Positions 25,274 through 33,322 of a stretch of DNA of 54,022 bases are shown here, piece by piece. Position numbers and translations under genes: made by a program. The stretch comes from Phycisphaerales bacterium. GTDB lineage: Bacteria; Planctomycetota; Phycisphaerae; Phycisphaerales; UBA1924. Where the stretch lies: NCBI GenBank assembly GCA_015487555.1, contig WFPK01000099.1, positions 1-54,022 of the forward strand. The letters are read 5' to 3'. Every line of letters starts with the position of its first letter. The first letter of the stretch is position 1. The notes under the pieces were generated by a model. It was not told where the DNA came from. It did not search any database and saw nothing but the letters and a program-made list of their open reading frames with translations.

Positions 25274-27013
25274 ATGCCTATGCGCACCGCACTCATACTC
25301 ACATTCTCGATGGTCGGACTCGCCAACGCTGCCGTCATCCGTGTCGACATCGACGCCAATCCCAACGGCGACGGCTCCACCTGGAGCAGGGCCTTCGACT
25401 CGCTCACCGACGCACTCGCCGTCGCCCAGCCGGGCGATCAGATCTGGGTCGCCGATGGCAAGTACACACCAGAAACACCCGCCGGACGCGAGGCGACCTT
25501 CCTCATCCCCGATGGCGTCCAACTCTACGGCGGGTTCGTCGGCAACGAAAACACACTCGCCCAACGCGGAGATCCGCTCGACCCACAAGTCTTTCTCGAT
25601 GGTGAACTCGGCGCAACAACCAACTCCTACCATGTCGTCACCCTCAATGGTGCTGGCTCGAGCACCGTCCTCGATGGATTCATCATCACCAACGGCGTCG
25701 CGGACGGTTCATCAACCGCAAATCAAAAACACGGCGCCGGAATCTACAGCATCGACTCATCACCAACCCTTCGCAACCTGATCGTCCAAGACTGCATCGC
25801 CGATAGCTACGGCGGCGGGATCTACCTCGCGGGCACCACCAACACCTTCGCCCAGATCACCGACTCCTTCATCCATGACAACGCAGGCAGCAACGGCGGG
25901 GGCATCCGCACCGAGATCGACACCATCATTTCCAATACCGAGTTCCTGCGAAACACCGCCACTGCCGGCGGCGGGCTCTCGTTGATTGGCGAAGAAATCT
26001 ACCTGATCGACAACTCCATCTTCCGCGACAACGCCGCCACAATCAGCATGGGCGGCGCAGCCTTGGTCAGTCTCTCGCTCAACTCGGCCAGCAGCGTCTT
26101 TGATCAATGCGAGTTCCAAGGCAACACCTCCCCACAAGCCGGGGGCATCGGCTACCTCTTTTCAGGCACACACCGGATCACCTCCTCACGCTTCTACGCC
26201 AACAACGCCAACTCCATGGGCAGCGCGGTCCGGTTCTATGCCAGCAGCCCCGCCAGCCAACTGACCATCGAAAACACCCTGTTTACAGGAAACACCATCA
26301 ACAGCACTGGCGGGGTTGTGATCGCTGACAGAGTCGGCCAACTCTTTGTCCAAGGCTCAACCTTCACGCAAAACACTACGCTTGCAGGCGGTGGTTCCGG
26401 TGCCATCATGGCTGTCGGAGACACGGTCAGGGTGGACAACTGCATCCTCTGGGACAACTCCACCCCCACAGGCAATCAAAACAACTCCATCTTTTACAAC
26501 CTCTCGGTCGATCTGGTCGTCAACCGAACCATTGTCCAAGGGCTCGGCATCGGGACTGCTGCACCCGCTGGTGTCGGCAACATCGACGCCGACCCCCTCT
26601 TCGTCGATGCCGACGGCCCAAACAACATCCCAGGCACATCCGATGACAATGTACGCCTCACCGAAGGATCACCCGCGATCGACCGAGGATCAGACCTGCT
26701 CGTGAGCGCCAATGTCCTCGCCGACATCTACGGCAACTCGCGCTTCCTCGACGACACGGGCACACCCGATACCGGAGTCGATGATGGATTGACCGGCATC
26801 GTCGATCTGGGCGCTGCCGAGTTCCAAGGCACCACGCCAAGCGATTGCCCACCTGACATCAACGAGGACGGCACACTCAACTTCTTCGATATCTCCGCCT
26901 TCCTGACCGCCTTCAATGCCCAGGACCCGATCGCCGACTTCAACGACGATGGCACCTTCAACTTCTTCGATATCTCCGCCTTCCTCGCTGCCTTTAGCAC
27001 AGGCTGCCCATAA
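25274..27013 (+). CDS. secreted parallel beta-helix protein with GC-type dockerin tail
   Basis: The 579-residue product has a signal peptide ending ANA|AVIRVDI. WSRAFDSLTDALAVAQPGD and IWVADGKYTPE are the usual opening of planctomycete beta-helix proteins. Then come repeated coils such as GAGIYSIDSSPTLRNLIVQD, YGGGIYLAGTT and GGGLSLIGEEIYLIDNSIF, typical of right-handed beta-helices found in adhesins and polysaccharide lyases. The C-terminus carries two dockerin-like units (DINEDGTLNFFD, DFNDDGTFNFFD) and ends STGCP. AGAGGAGAATCC precedes ATG 25274; ATG 25280 is also possible. No lyase catalytic motif is recognised. It ends a run of secreted genes and is followed by a terminator. Confidence 0.87.
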   Translation: MPMRTALILTFSMVGLANAAVIRVDIDANPNGDGSTWSRAFDSLTDALAVAQPGDQIWVADGKYTPETPAGREATFLIPDGVQLYGGFVGNENTLAQRGDPLDPQVFLDGELGATTNSYHVVTLNGAGSSTVLDGFIITNGVADGSSTANQKHGAGIYSIDSSPTLRNLIVQDCIADSYGGGIYLAGTTNTFAQITDSFIHDNAGSNGGGIRTEIDTIISNTEFLRNTATAGGGLSLIGEEIYLIDNSIFRDNAATISMGGAALVSLSLNSASSVFDQCEFQGNTSPQAGGIGYLFSGTHRITSSRFYANNANSMGSAVRFYASSPASQLTIENTLFTGNTINSTGGVVIADRVGQLFVQGSTFTQNTTLAGGGSGAIMAVGDTVRVDNCILWDNSTPTGNQNNSIFYNLSVDLVVNRTIVQGLGIGTAAPAGVGNIDADPLFVDADGPNNIPGTSDDNVRLTEGSPAIDRGSDLLVSANVLADIYGNSRFLDDTGTPDTGVDDGLTGIVDLGAAEFQGTTPSDCPPDINEDGTLNFFDISAFLTAFNAQDPIADFNDDGTFNFFDISAFLAAFSTGCP

Positions 27014-27055
27014 GACGGGATCAATCAAGCGTCCATCATCCGCCATCCATCACAA

Positions 27056-27087
27056 AGCCCCCAGCAGCAGATGCTGGGGGCTTCTTT
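27056..27087 (+). terminator. rho-independent terminator after the beta-helix protein gene
   Basis: An 11-bp stem AGCCCCCAGCA/TGCTGGGGGCT with a five-base loop, followed by TCTTT. Confidence 0.85.
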
Positions 27088-27105
27088 GTGTGATCTATTG
27101 AACAA

Positions 27106-27187
27106 TGCGGATGACAGGAATCGAACCTGCACGGGTTGCCCCACTAGAACCTAAATCTAGCGCGTCTGCCAGTTCCGCCACATCCGC
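27106..27187 (-). tRNA. tRNA-Leu, anticodon UAG
   Basis: The minus strand begins GCGGATG and ends CATCCGC plus discriminator A, giving a full 7-bp acceptor stem. The anticodon arm is CTAGA-TTTAGGT-TCTAG, so the anticodon is TAG (Leu, codon CTA and by wobble CTG). The T arm is GCAGGTTCGATTCCTGT. The D arm contains the GG of AACTGGCAGA and there is a variable arm, as expected of a class II tRNA of about 82 bases. CCA is not encoded. Confidence 0.97.
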
Positions 27188-27411
27188 AGCGTGTGTCCAA
27201 ACAAGGCCCAATCGGACCTGCCAGCTGGGTACACCATACGCATCCCAAGCCTCGCCGGATCAAACATCGCCCGATCCACCATGCCAATCGGCATGATTGG
27301 CGCACTTTCCCCCGCTTTGCCGATCAAAACAGAGGGATACTTCGTCAAAGATCACCCCGTATCGTGTATTCTAGTAGCCCGGGACGGATACGCACACACG
27401 AGGAACCACCC

Positions 27412-28386
27412 ATGCGCCTTCGCGACCAGGTTGCCCTGACATTGCCAAGTTTCTTTCTCAGGCTGATCCTGGGGATCACTTTCCTCTGGGCAGGTACTGG
27501 CAAGCTCGTGGGCACCTCCAGCGTCGTCGGCGACGACGCAGCGCGATTGGCCAACATCGGCATCATGCCTGCTGCCCCGGCGCCAACGCCAGACCCCGCT
27601 GAGCTTCAAACACCCGAATCAACCCAACAGCCAGCTCCAGCCGAATCGGCCACACCCGCTGTCGAGCTCGACGAGCAGGCCAACGAGATCATCGAGATGA
27701 TCGAAGATCAACTCGAGTCTACTGATAAACCATTGCCCAACCCCGAAACTGACGATCAAACAGATGCGGTTCGATTCCAATCCGTCCAATACACAGGCAC
27801 CGTTTACTCAGCTTCAGATTTCCCCGAGCCCATGCAGGTCAAGCAGCTCTATTCGATCGCGCTGATGCTCTCCAAAGCTGCCGACCCTGGACTCACCGCC
27901 GATTCCAACCCCATCGACCCGATCATGCCTGCGATGCTCGCTTCAAAGCCTTGGCCCAGGGTGCTCGCGTGGATCCTTGCGATCACCGAGATTGTCGTGG
28001 GCGCGTTCTTGCTCTTGGGGTTCCTCACACGCATCAGCGCGCTGGGCACGCTGAGCATCATGATCGTGGCGCTGTGGATGACCCAGTTCGGGCCCGCAGC
28101 GATTCAATCAAACAACGCGTTCTTCGGGTTCATCCCCTTTGCGGATAATCCATGGTCGCCCGGGGCCTATACACATCTGCTCTGGCAGCTCGCGTTGGCA
28201 GCCATGTCGGGTGCGGTGTTCTTCTTGGGTTCGGGCGCCATCGGCGTCGATCGGCTGATCTTCCGCCCCGCGCCCCGCGATCCCTACATCCACGGCGATC
28301 CCAAAGCGACCAAAATGAAACCCGACCAAGCAGCGCCCGCTGTTGACCGAAGCGAGTTCGACCGCACACCCAACCCCACGCCCTGA
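27412..28386 (+). CDS. DoxX-family membrane protein with a long hydrophilic insertion
   Basis: The 324-residue product starts with a first helix FFLRLILGITFLWAGTGKL, the DoxX signature. A Pro/Glu/Thr-rich stretch of about 120 residues (APTPDPAELQTPEST onward) follows before three more helices (VLAWILAITEIVVGAFLLLG, ISALGTLSIMIVALWM, LLWQLALAAMSGAVFFLG). DoxX proteins are inner-membrane proteins linked with redox or terminal oxidase functions; the exact role here is unknown. GAGGA lies about seven bases before ATG 27412; an in-frame upstream extension covers the tRNA side and is unlikely. The next gene begins 63 bases downstream. Confidence 0.8.
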   Translation: MRLRDQVALTLPSFFLRLILGITFLWAGTGKLVGTSSVVGDDAARLANIGIMPAAPAPTPDPAELQTPESTQQPAPAESATPAVELDEQANEIIEMIEDQLESTDKPLPNPETDDQTDAVRFQSVQYTGTVYSASDFPEPMQVKQLYSIALMLSKAADPGLTADSNPIDPIMPAMLASKPWPRVLAWILAITEIVVGAFLLLGFLTRISALGTLSIMIVALWMTQFGPAAIQSNNAFFGFIPFADNPWSPGAYTHLLWQLALAAMSGAVFFLGSGAIGVDRLIFRPAPRDPYIHGDPKATKMKPDQAAPAVDRSEFDRTPNPTP

Positions 28387-28449
28387 TCGAGACGAACCCC
28401 GAACCGCCCCCGACTGACCCAAGGCGTCCATCCGCACTAGAATCATGCG

Positions 28450-31167
28450 GTGAGCCCATCGACCAAACCATCTAAGAAGAACGATTGGCTCCGGTGGACG
28501 CTGCCGCCGGGGGTGTCGATCCTTGTCCATAGCCTGCTCATCGGTACCATCGCCTATGTCGGGATGCAGATCAACGCCCAGCGCACGCCTGAGGATCAGT
28601 TGCCCATCGCTGAGCTTGCCCTCCCGATGCCGACCCCGCTTCCCGATCGCCCAGCCCCCGCCGAGCCAACCTCGAATCCCGCGCCATCTCCGCCGAGCAC
28701 GCCGGCTTATGCTTCGTCGCTCGAACAAGAGGCTGCCGATCTGGGCCCGATGCAATACACCAGACCCGCGATGGACCCGGTCTCACTGGCAGCCTTGCAG
28801 AGCACCAACGCCCAGATTGCCAAACCCGAGAGCGCCTCGCCGCCGACGGTTGAGTTTGCCGGGGTGCAGACACGAGCAGCGCGCAAGGTTGTCTATGTCG
28901 TCGATGGATCGGGCGCAACTGCCAATAGCTTTGCGTACCTCCAGACCCAGCTCCTGCGCTCGATTGATCGGCTCTCCCCGACCCAGCGCTTCCAGGTGGT
29001 GCTCTTCCGATCCTTCGATCAACAAACCATCACCCTGGCGCCGATGAACAATCACACACTCGCCCGCGCCACGGCCGACAACAAGCAGCGCGTCGCCGAT
29101 TGGCTCACAAGCATCAACGCGCGCGGGCGATCCAACCCCGTCGATGGATTGCACGCAGCCCTCAAGCTCAAACCAGACCTGATCCTGCTCATCACCCGCT
29201 CGATCCAGCGCACCGAGATGGGATGGGCCCAGGGTCAGCGGGCGATCCTCGCCGAGCTCGAAACACTCAACCCGCAGAACCCAATCACCGGCAAGCGAAA
29301 AACCATCATCAAAACCATCCAGCTCCTCGATGAAGACCCCACCGGGATCATGCGCGCCATCGGCGTCAAGCACGGCGATGGCAACGAGGACTACCGCGTG
29401 GTCACCTATGACGATCTGATCTCGCCCGAGCAATCAACGGCTCTCAACGACCTGAGCACCCGTTCTTTGGGCGCCTCAAACGAGCAACGCATCGCGACCG
29501 CGGGCGAGCTGATGGGCACGCTGGCCGCTTCGGGAACAAGCCTGAGCGCCTTCTACGCCTACACCGATCCCCAGCAACAAGAACGGGCCCTTCAGGGCGC
29601 TCGCCAGATCCGCTCGCTGATCCGCCCCCTGGCCAATGCCGACGGGCGCGCAGCGATCCTCGATGCCCAATCGACCTTGTTGATCCATATCACCAGCCCG
29701 GGCGCAGTCTCGAAGGCTCAGCTCCAGGGCATCGTCGATCGGCTCGATGGGGTGCTCTATTCCGAGCCCAACACCGATGCCCAGCGGGTGCTGGCTGTTG
29801 CACTGGCATTGGTGCAGCTCGGCGAGCTCGACGCTGCCCGATCACGCATCATCGAGCTACTCGAACTCGCTGACGATCTCGGGCTCGATCCATCAGCCCG
29901 CGCCCAGGCGGTGCTGGCGCTGAGCTCGATGGGCGAGCTTCCGCCAGCCTTTGCGCCCATGCTCGATCAAGCGCCCTTCATCACCCCCAACAACACCATC
30001 GACGCGGTGTGGGGGGTGCTCTTGCGCGAGACCATCACCAAATCCCGGCTCGAGCGCTCCAGACCCGATCCATGGGAGCCAATGATCGAGCTGCGCCGGG
30101 CTGCACGCACAAATACATCCATCCGCAACTACATCGACACCCGCATCACCCTGATCCTCGATTCGACCCAGGCTTCCCCAGCCAACCCCGATCTGCCCAG
30201 CGCGGTCATCCTCGCAGCTGCCAACACAATGTCACACACCCTCGATCGGCGGGCATCGGCGATGGACCTGTTCGATATCATCGCCGAGCGCGAAGATGAC
30301 CCCGAGCAAGCAGCTGATGCGCTCTGGCAGATCGGGGTGCTCGGGCGCGCGATCAACTCGCCCGATTCACGAACTCGATCGGCTGCTGCCCTGACCGAGC
30401 TGGCCAAACGCTCTCCAACCCATCCCAAAGCACCCGATGCCATCGCCGGCGCGATCCACGCAACCCCCGCCCACGAAGAAGCCCTCGCCCGCGATCGGCT
30501 CAGCTATGGCATCAACACCTTCCCGACCCATCCCCAGATCGACCTCTGGCGTCTTGCCCTCGCTGAGCTGCTCACCGACTTTGCGATCCTCGATGTGCTC
30601 GACCCCATCGACCCCAACACCCGCGAGGGGGTGCTGGCGGGTCAGCTCTATGAGCAGACCGTCCTGGGGATGATGGATCGGTTCACCGACCCGCAGATCA
30701 GGCGCGGGCTCGGGCTCCGGATGCGCAATGCCGCGACCAGATTCAACCTCCCGGGCGCCCAGATGTGGACAACGCGGGCAACACGCAACGAAATCGAACA
30801 CGATCCACAAGCAGCGCTGACCTCGATCGACCAGCTGATCGTCGATGCCAAAGCCCAAGGACACCCCACCGATGAGCTCGAGCTCATGCGTGCCCAGACC
30901 CTCCACGGGCTCGGACAAACCCGCACCGGGTTCGAGGCACTCCGCGAACTGAGCACCCGGATCGACGCAACCGGGAATCACACAAGCACTTACTGGCAGG
31001 CGTGGGCATTGATGCTCGAAACCATCGCCGAGCATGGCTCGGCAGCGGAAAAGGGCGATGCACTCCGCCACATCGCTCGGCTCGAACTGATCGATTCAAA
31101 TCTGGGTGGAACTCCTTGGGCTCAACGCATCATGGCGGTTCGTCAGACGCTACACTCATCGCCGTGA
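28450..31167 (+). CDS. membrane-anchored VWA-like protein with helical repeats
   Basis: The 905-residue product has an N-terminal transmembrane helix (VSILVHSLLIGTIAYVGM), a Pro-rich stretch and then a von Willebrand A-like fold opened by KVVYVVDGSGAT. The usual MIDAS motif DxSxS is changed to DGSGA, so metal binding may be weakened. KPDLILLITRS and the strand before TIIKTIQLLDED fit the same fold. The C-terminal 500 residues are helical and Ala/Asp-rich, resembling TPR-type repeats. Planctomycetes encode many such proteins of unknown role. The start is GTG 28450; the only nearby ATG (28445) runs into a stop. The stop overlaps the tmk start (GTGA at 31164). Confidence 0.8.
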   Translation: MSPSTKPSKKNDWLRWTLPPGVSILVHSLLIGTIAYVGMQINAQRTPEDQLPIAELALPMPTPLPDRPAPAEPTSNPAPSPPSTPAYASSLEQEAADLGPMQYTRPAMDPVSLAALQSTNAQIAKPESASPPTVEFAGVQTRAARKVVYVVDGSGATANSFAYLQTQLLRSIDRLSPTQRFQVVLFRSFDQQTITLAPMNNHTLARATADNKQRVADWLTSINARGRSNPVDGLHAALKLKPDLILLITRSIQRTEMGWAQGQRAILAELETLNPQNPITGKRKTIIKTIQLLDEDPTGIMRAIGVKHGDGNEDYRVVTYDDLISPEQSTALNDLSTRSLGASNEQRIATAGELMGTLAASGTSLSAFYAYTDPQQQERALQGARQIRSLIRPLANADGRAAILDAQSTLLIHITSPGAVSKAQLQGIVDRLDGVLYSEPNTDAQRVLAVALALVQLGELDAARSRIIELLELADDLGLDPSARAQAVLALSSMGELPPAFAPMLDQAPFITPNNTIDAVWGVLLRETITKSRLERSRPDPWEPMIELRRAARTNTSIRNYIDTRITLILDSTQASPANPDLPSAVILAAANTMSHTLDRRASAMDLFDIIAEREDDPEQAADALWQIGVLGRAINSPDSRTRSAAALTELAKRSPTHPKAPDAIAGAIHATPAHEEALARDRLSYGINTFPTHPQIDLWRLALAELLTDFAILDVLDPIDPNTREGVLAGQLYEQTVLGMMDRFTDPQIRRGLGLRMRNAATRFNLPGAQMWTTRATRNEIEHDPQAALTSIDQLIVDAKAQGHPTDELELMRAQTLHGLGQTRTGFEALRELSTRIDATGNHTSTYWQAWALMLETIAEHGSAAEKGDALRHIARLELIDSNLGGTPWAQRIMAVRQTLHSSP

Positions 31168-31892
31168 GTATCAACACCATGCCCAAACCGATTCAAGAGT
31201 CCGAAGATACCCCCATCAAAGCCGAGCTGGATCTGGATTTATCACCCGAGCTCGCCGGTGCCCTGGCGGGCAAGTTCCTCGTCTTCGACGGGCCCGATGG
31301 ATCGGGCAAGAGCACCCAGCTCAAGCTATTCCTCGACGCGACCAAGCGCGCCGGGATCACCGTCGCCGAGGTCCGCGAGCCCGGAGGCACCGAGATTGGC
31401 GAAAAGATCCGCGACGCCCTGCTCGAGCACCTCGATCGCGAGGAGATGTCGCTGCGATGCGAGATGCTCCTCTATATGGCTTCGCGTGCCCAGCTCTGCG
31501 AGCAAGTCATCGACCCGGCACTCAAGCGGGGCGATCTGGTCGTCGCCGATCGGTTTGTCGCCTCGACCTTCGCCTATCAGGGTGCAGCGGGCGGGATTCC
31601 CAACGCCGAGATCGAAGCAGCTGCCAAGATCGCCATGCAAGACATCGAGCCCGACGCGACGCTGATCTTCGATGTCGATCAAGAAACCGCAGCCTCCCGG
31701 CTCAACCCATTGCTCGATCGCATGGAAGCCAAGGGCGCTGCATTCCACGCAATGGTCCGCCAAGGGTACCGCTCGCTGATCGAATCGGATCCCGATGCCA
31801 GGCGATACCTGGGGGTCGATGCGACGGGATCGCCAAGCGAAGTGTTTGGGAATATCAAATCGGCACTCAATGCCCGATTCCTCGATCGCTAA
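31164..31892 (+). CDS. tmk: thymidylate kinase
   Basis: Tmk phosphorylates dTMP to dTDP. The 242-residue product has the P-loop FDGPDGSGKSTQ, the dTMP-binding REPGGTEIGEKIRD, VVADRFVASTFAYQG (DR motif) and a lid region. The first 35 residues, rich in acidic residues, precede the conserved core, longer than the typical few residues. GTG 31164 overlaps the stop of the previous gene (GTGA), which favours translational coupling; ATG 31179 would remove five residues. Neither has a strong ribosome binding site. plsY follows 18 bases later. Confidence 0.95.
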   Translation: MSINTMPKPIQESEDTPIKAELDLDLSPELAGALAGKFLVFDGPDGSGKSTQLKLFLDATKRAGITVAEVREPGGTEIGEKIRDALLEHLDREEMSLRCEMLLYMASRAQLCEQVIDPALKRGDLVVADRFVASTFAYQGAAGGIPNAEIEAAAKIAMQDIEPDATLIFDVDQETAASRLNPLLDRMEAKGAAFHAMVRQGYRSLIESDPDARRYLGVDATGSPSEVFGNIKSALNARFLDR

Positions 31893-31910
31893 GCCTCTAT
31901 ACTCCCTCCC

Positions 31911-32657
31911 ATGCAATGGTGGATGTTCATCCCGATCGCCTTCCTCGCCGGCTCGATCCCGTTCGGGTATCTCATCGGCAAAGTCAACAGCATCGACATC
32001 CGGACCCTGGGCTCGGGCAATATCGGAGCGACGAACCTCGGGCGAGCCCTGGGCAAACGGTTCTTCTACGCCTGCTTCTTCCTCGATCTGACCAAAGGCC
32101 TGATGCCCACGCTGCTCGCAGGACACTTCATGGGCACGCTGGGCACGATGCGGGTCGGAACAGCCGATGCGTTCTGGTGGCTGGCGGTCATGGTCGCGGC
32201 GGTCTTGGGGCATATGTTCACGCCCTGGCTTGGATTCAAAGGCGGCAAGGGCGTCGCGACCGCACTGGGCGCGATGATCGGGATTCTGCCCGCGATGGCT
32301 TTGCCCGCATCGGGTGCCCTGGTGGTCTATCTGGTGGTCTTGGCCTTGTGGCGTTATGTCTCGCTGGCCTCGAGCGTTGCTGCTGCGAGTCTGCCCTTGT
32401 GGACCTGGATGGTCTTTGCCCAGTACCAGACCCTGATGACCCGCCAAGCCTCGACGCGGACGGACTGGGAAGATCTGCCCACCGAGCAGATCGAGCTGAT
32501 TAAGTCCGATATCCCCAACTACGGGATGCCGTTCTTCATTGTCTCGTTGATCTTGGCGATTCTGGTGATTTACAAGCATCGCTCGAATCTCGGTCGGATT
32601 ATGGCCGGGAAGGAGCCTCAGATCGGGGCAAAACGGGAAGAGGCCCTCGGAGATTAG
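31911..32657 (+). CDS. plsY: acyl-phosphate:glycerol-3-phosphate acyltransferase PlsY
   Basis: PlsY transfers an acyl group from acyl phosphate to glycerol-3-phosphate in the inner membrane, the first step of phospholipid synthesis. The 248-residue product shows the conserved motifs SIPFGYLIGK, LGSGNIGATNLGR, FFLDLTKG and FKGGKGVATALG, with several hydrophobic helices. It is somewhat longer than most members (about 200), owing to a polar segment between the last helices (QASTRTDWEDLPTEQI) and a short C-terminal tail. It lies 18 bases after tmk on the same strand and should be in the same transcript. No PlsX gene is in the window. Confidence 0.96.
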   Translation: MQWWMFIPIAFLAGSIPFGYLIGKVNSIDIRTLGSGNIGATNLGRALGKRFFYACFFLDLTKGLMPTLLAGHFMGTLGTMRVGTADAFWWLAVMVAAVLGHMFTPWLGFKGGKGVATALGAMIGILPAMALPASGALVVYLVVLALWRYVSLASSVAAASLPLWTWMVFAQYQTLMTRQASTRTDWEDLPTEQIELIKSDIPNYGMPFFIVSLILAILVIYKHRSNLGRIMAGKEPQIGAKREEALGD

Positions 32658-32864
32658 CCCTCGTTATTCCCCGGCCCCCAAATCTTCATCGAGTCAAGCA
32701 GTTCCGGCCGATATCAGCGCTATGTTCCCCGGTAAATGCTCCTCCAACCCGGATAATCGGCACAGCCCGAACCCTGTTGGTGGATTGCCCTTGAGTTCAC
32801 GAAACCTCAGGACGATGTTAATTGCACGCTCAATGGTGCACACCATTGTCCAAGGAGGATTTCA

Positions 32865-33140
32865 ATGGCTTACCTGAAGCTCCACCGGGACGAACCCGAA
32901 ACCCAAGCACCCCCGCCCCTGCCATTCGAGCCCCTCACCAGGACTTGGAGATCGACAGGGACGAAGACCAACGAACACGCTGGAGAGCCCCCCATGGACA
33001 GCATCGAACAAGTCGAGCAGGCACTGAGCCGAGTCGAAAGCACCTTCGAGACCCTGAGCGAACAGGTCGAAGAACTCTGCGAGCCCATCCGCATGTCGGA
33101 CTGGCTCGATTCGCACGACGACGGCCCTTGGGCAGCATAA
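32865..33140 (+). CDS. small hypothetical protein
   Basis: The 91-residue product has an ideal ribosome binding site (AAGGAGG eight bases before the ATG) and a terminator just past its stop, which argues that it is real. The first half is Pro-rich and polar; the second (MDSIEQVEQALSRVESTFET) looks like an amphipathic helix or short coiled coil and ends DSHDDGPWAA. There is no signal peptide, membrane helix or known motif. It is followed by a palindrome and then by a convergent phosphatase gene. The upstream region 32658-32864 (207 bases) holds no other gene that I can support. Confidence 0.65.
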   Translation: MAYLKLHRDEPETQAPPPLPFEPLTRTWRSTGTKTNEHAGEPPMDSIEQVEQALSRVESTFETLSEQVEELCEPIRMSDWLDSHDDGPWAA

Positions 33141-33169
33141 GGCAAAATCGCACAACTGACCCCACCATG

Positions 33170-33196
33170 ACCGCTCTCGAAAGGGAGCGGTTTTTT
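33170..33196 (+). terminator. rho-independent terminator after the small protein gene
   Basis: Stem ACCGCTC/GAGCGGT with an eight-base loop, followed by a run of T. Confidence 0.85.
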
Positions 33197-33267
33197 GACA
33201 AGGGATGAAGGATTAGGCACTTGGGGGGAGCAAGCCCCCCTCCGCCCCCCTCCGTCACGCTTCGTCA

Positions 33268-33317
33268 CGCTTCTCTTTCTCCTCCCCCGCAGGCGCGGGG
33301 GAGGAGAAAGAGAAGCG
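33268..33317. repeat. perfect 23-bp inverted repeat with a four-base loop
   Basis: Arms at 33268-33290 and 33295-33317 match over all 23 bases (pyrimidine-rich against purine-rich), loop AGGC. It is six bases from the stop of the phosphatase gene on the minus strand. A weaker relative (CTCCTCCC/GGGAGGAG) lies near 52123-52150. Confidence 0.9.
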
Positions 33318-33322
33318 CACTC

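Noticed and set aside
20300-27000. CRISPR-like array of repeats
   Set aside because: The repeated DNA is protein-coding, belongs to dockerin tails and lacks regular short spacers.
31326-32579. Long open frame on the minus strand
   Set aside because: It lies opposite tmk and plsY, whose products carry clear family motifs. The antisense product is Arg/Gln/His-rich with no recognisable domain, as expected from the complementary strand of high-GC genes.
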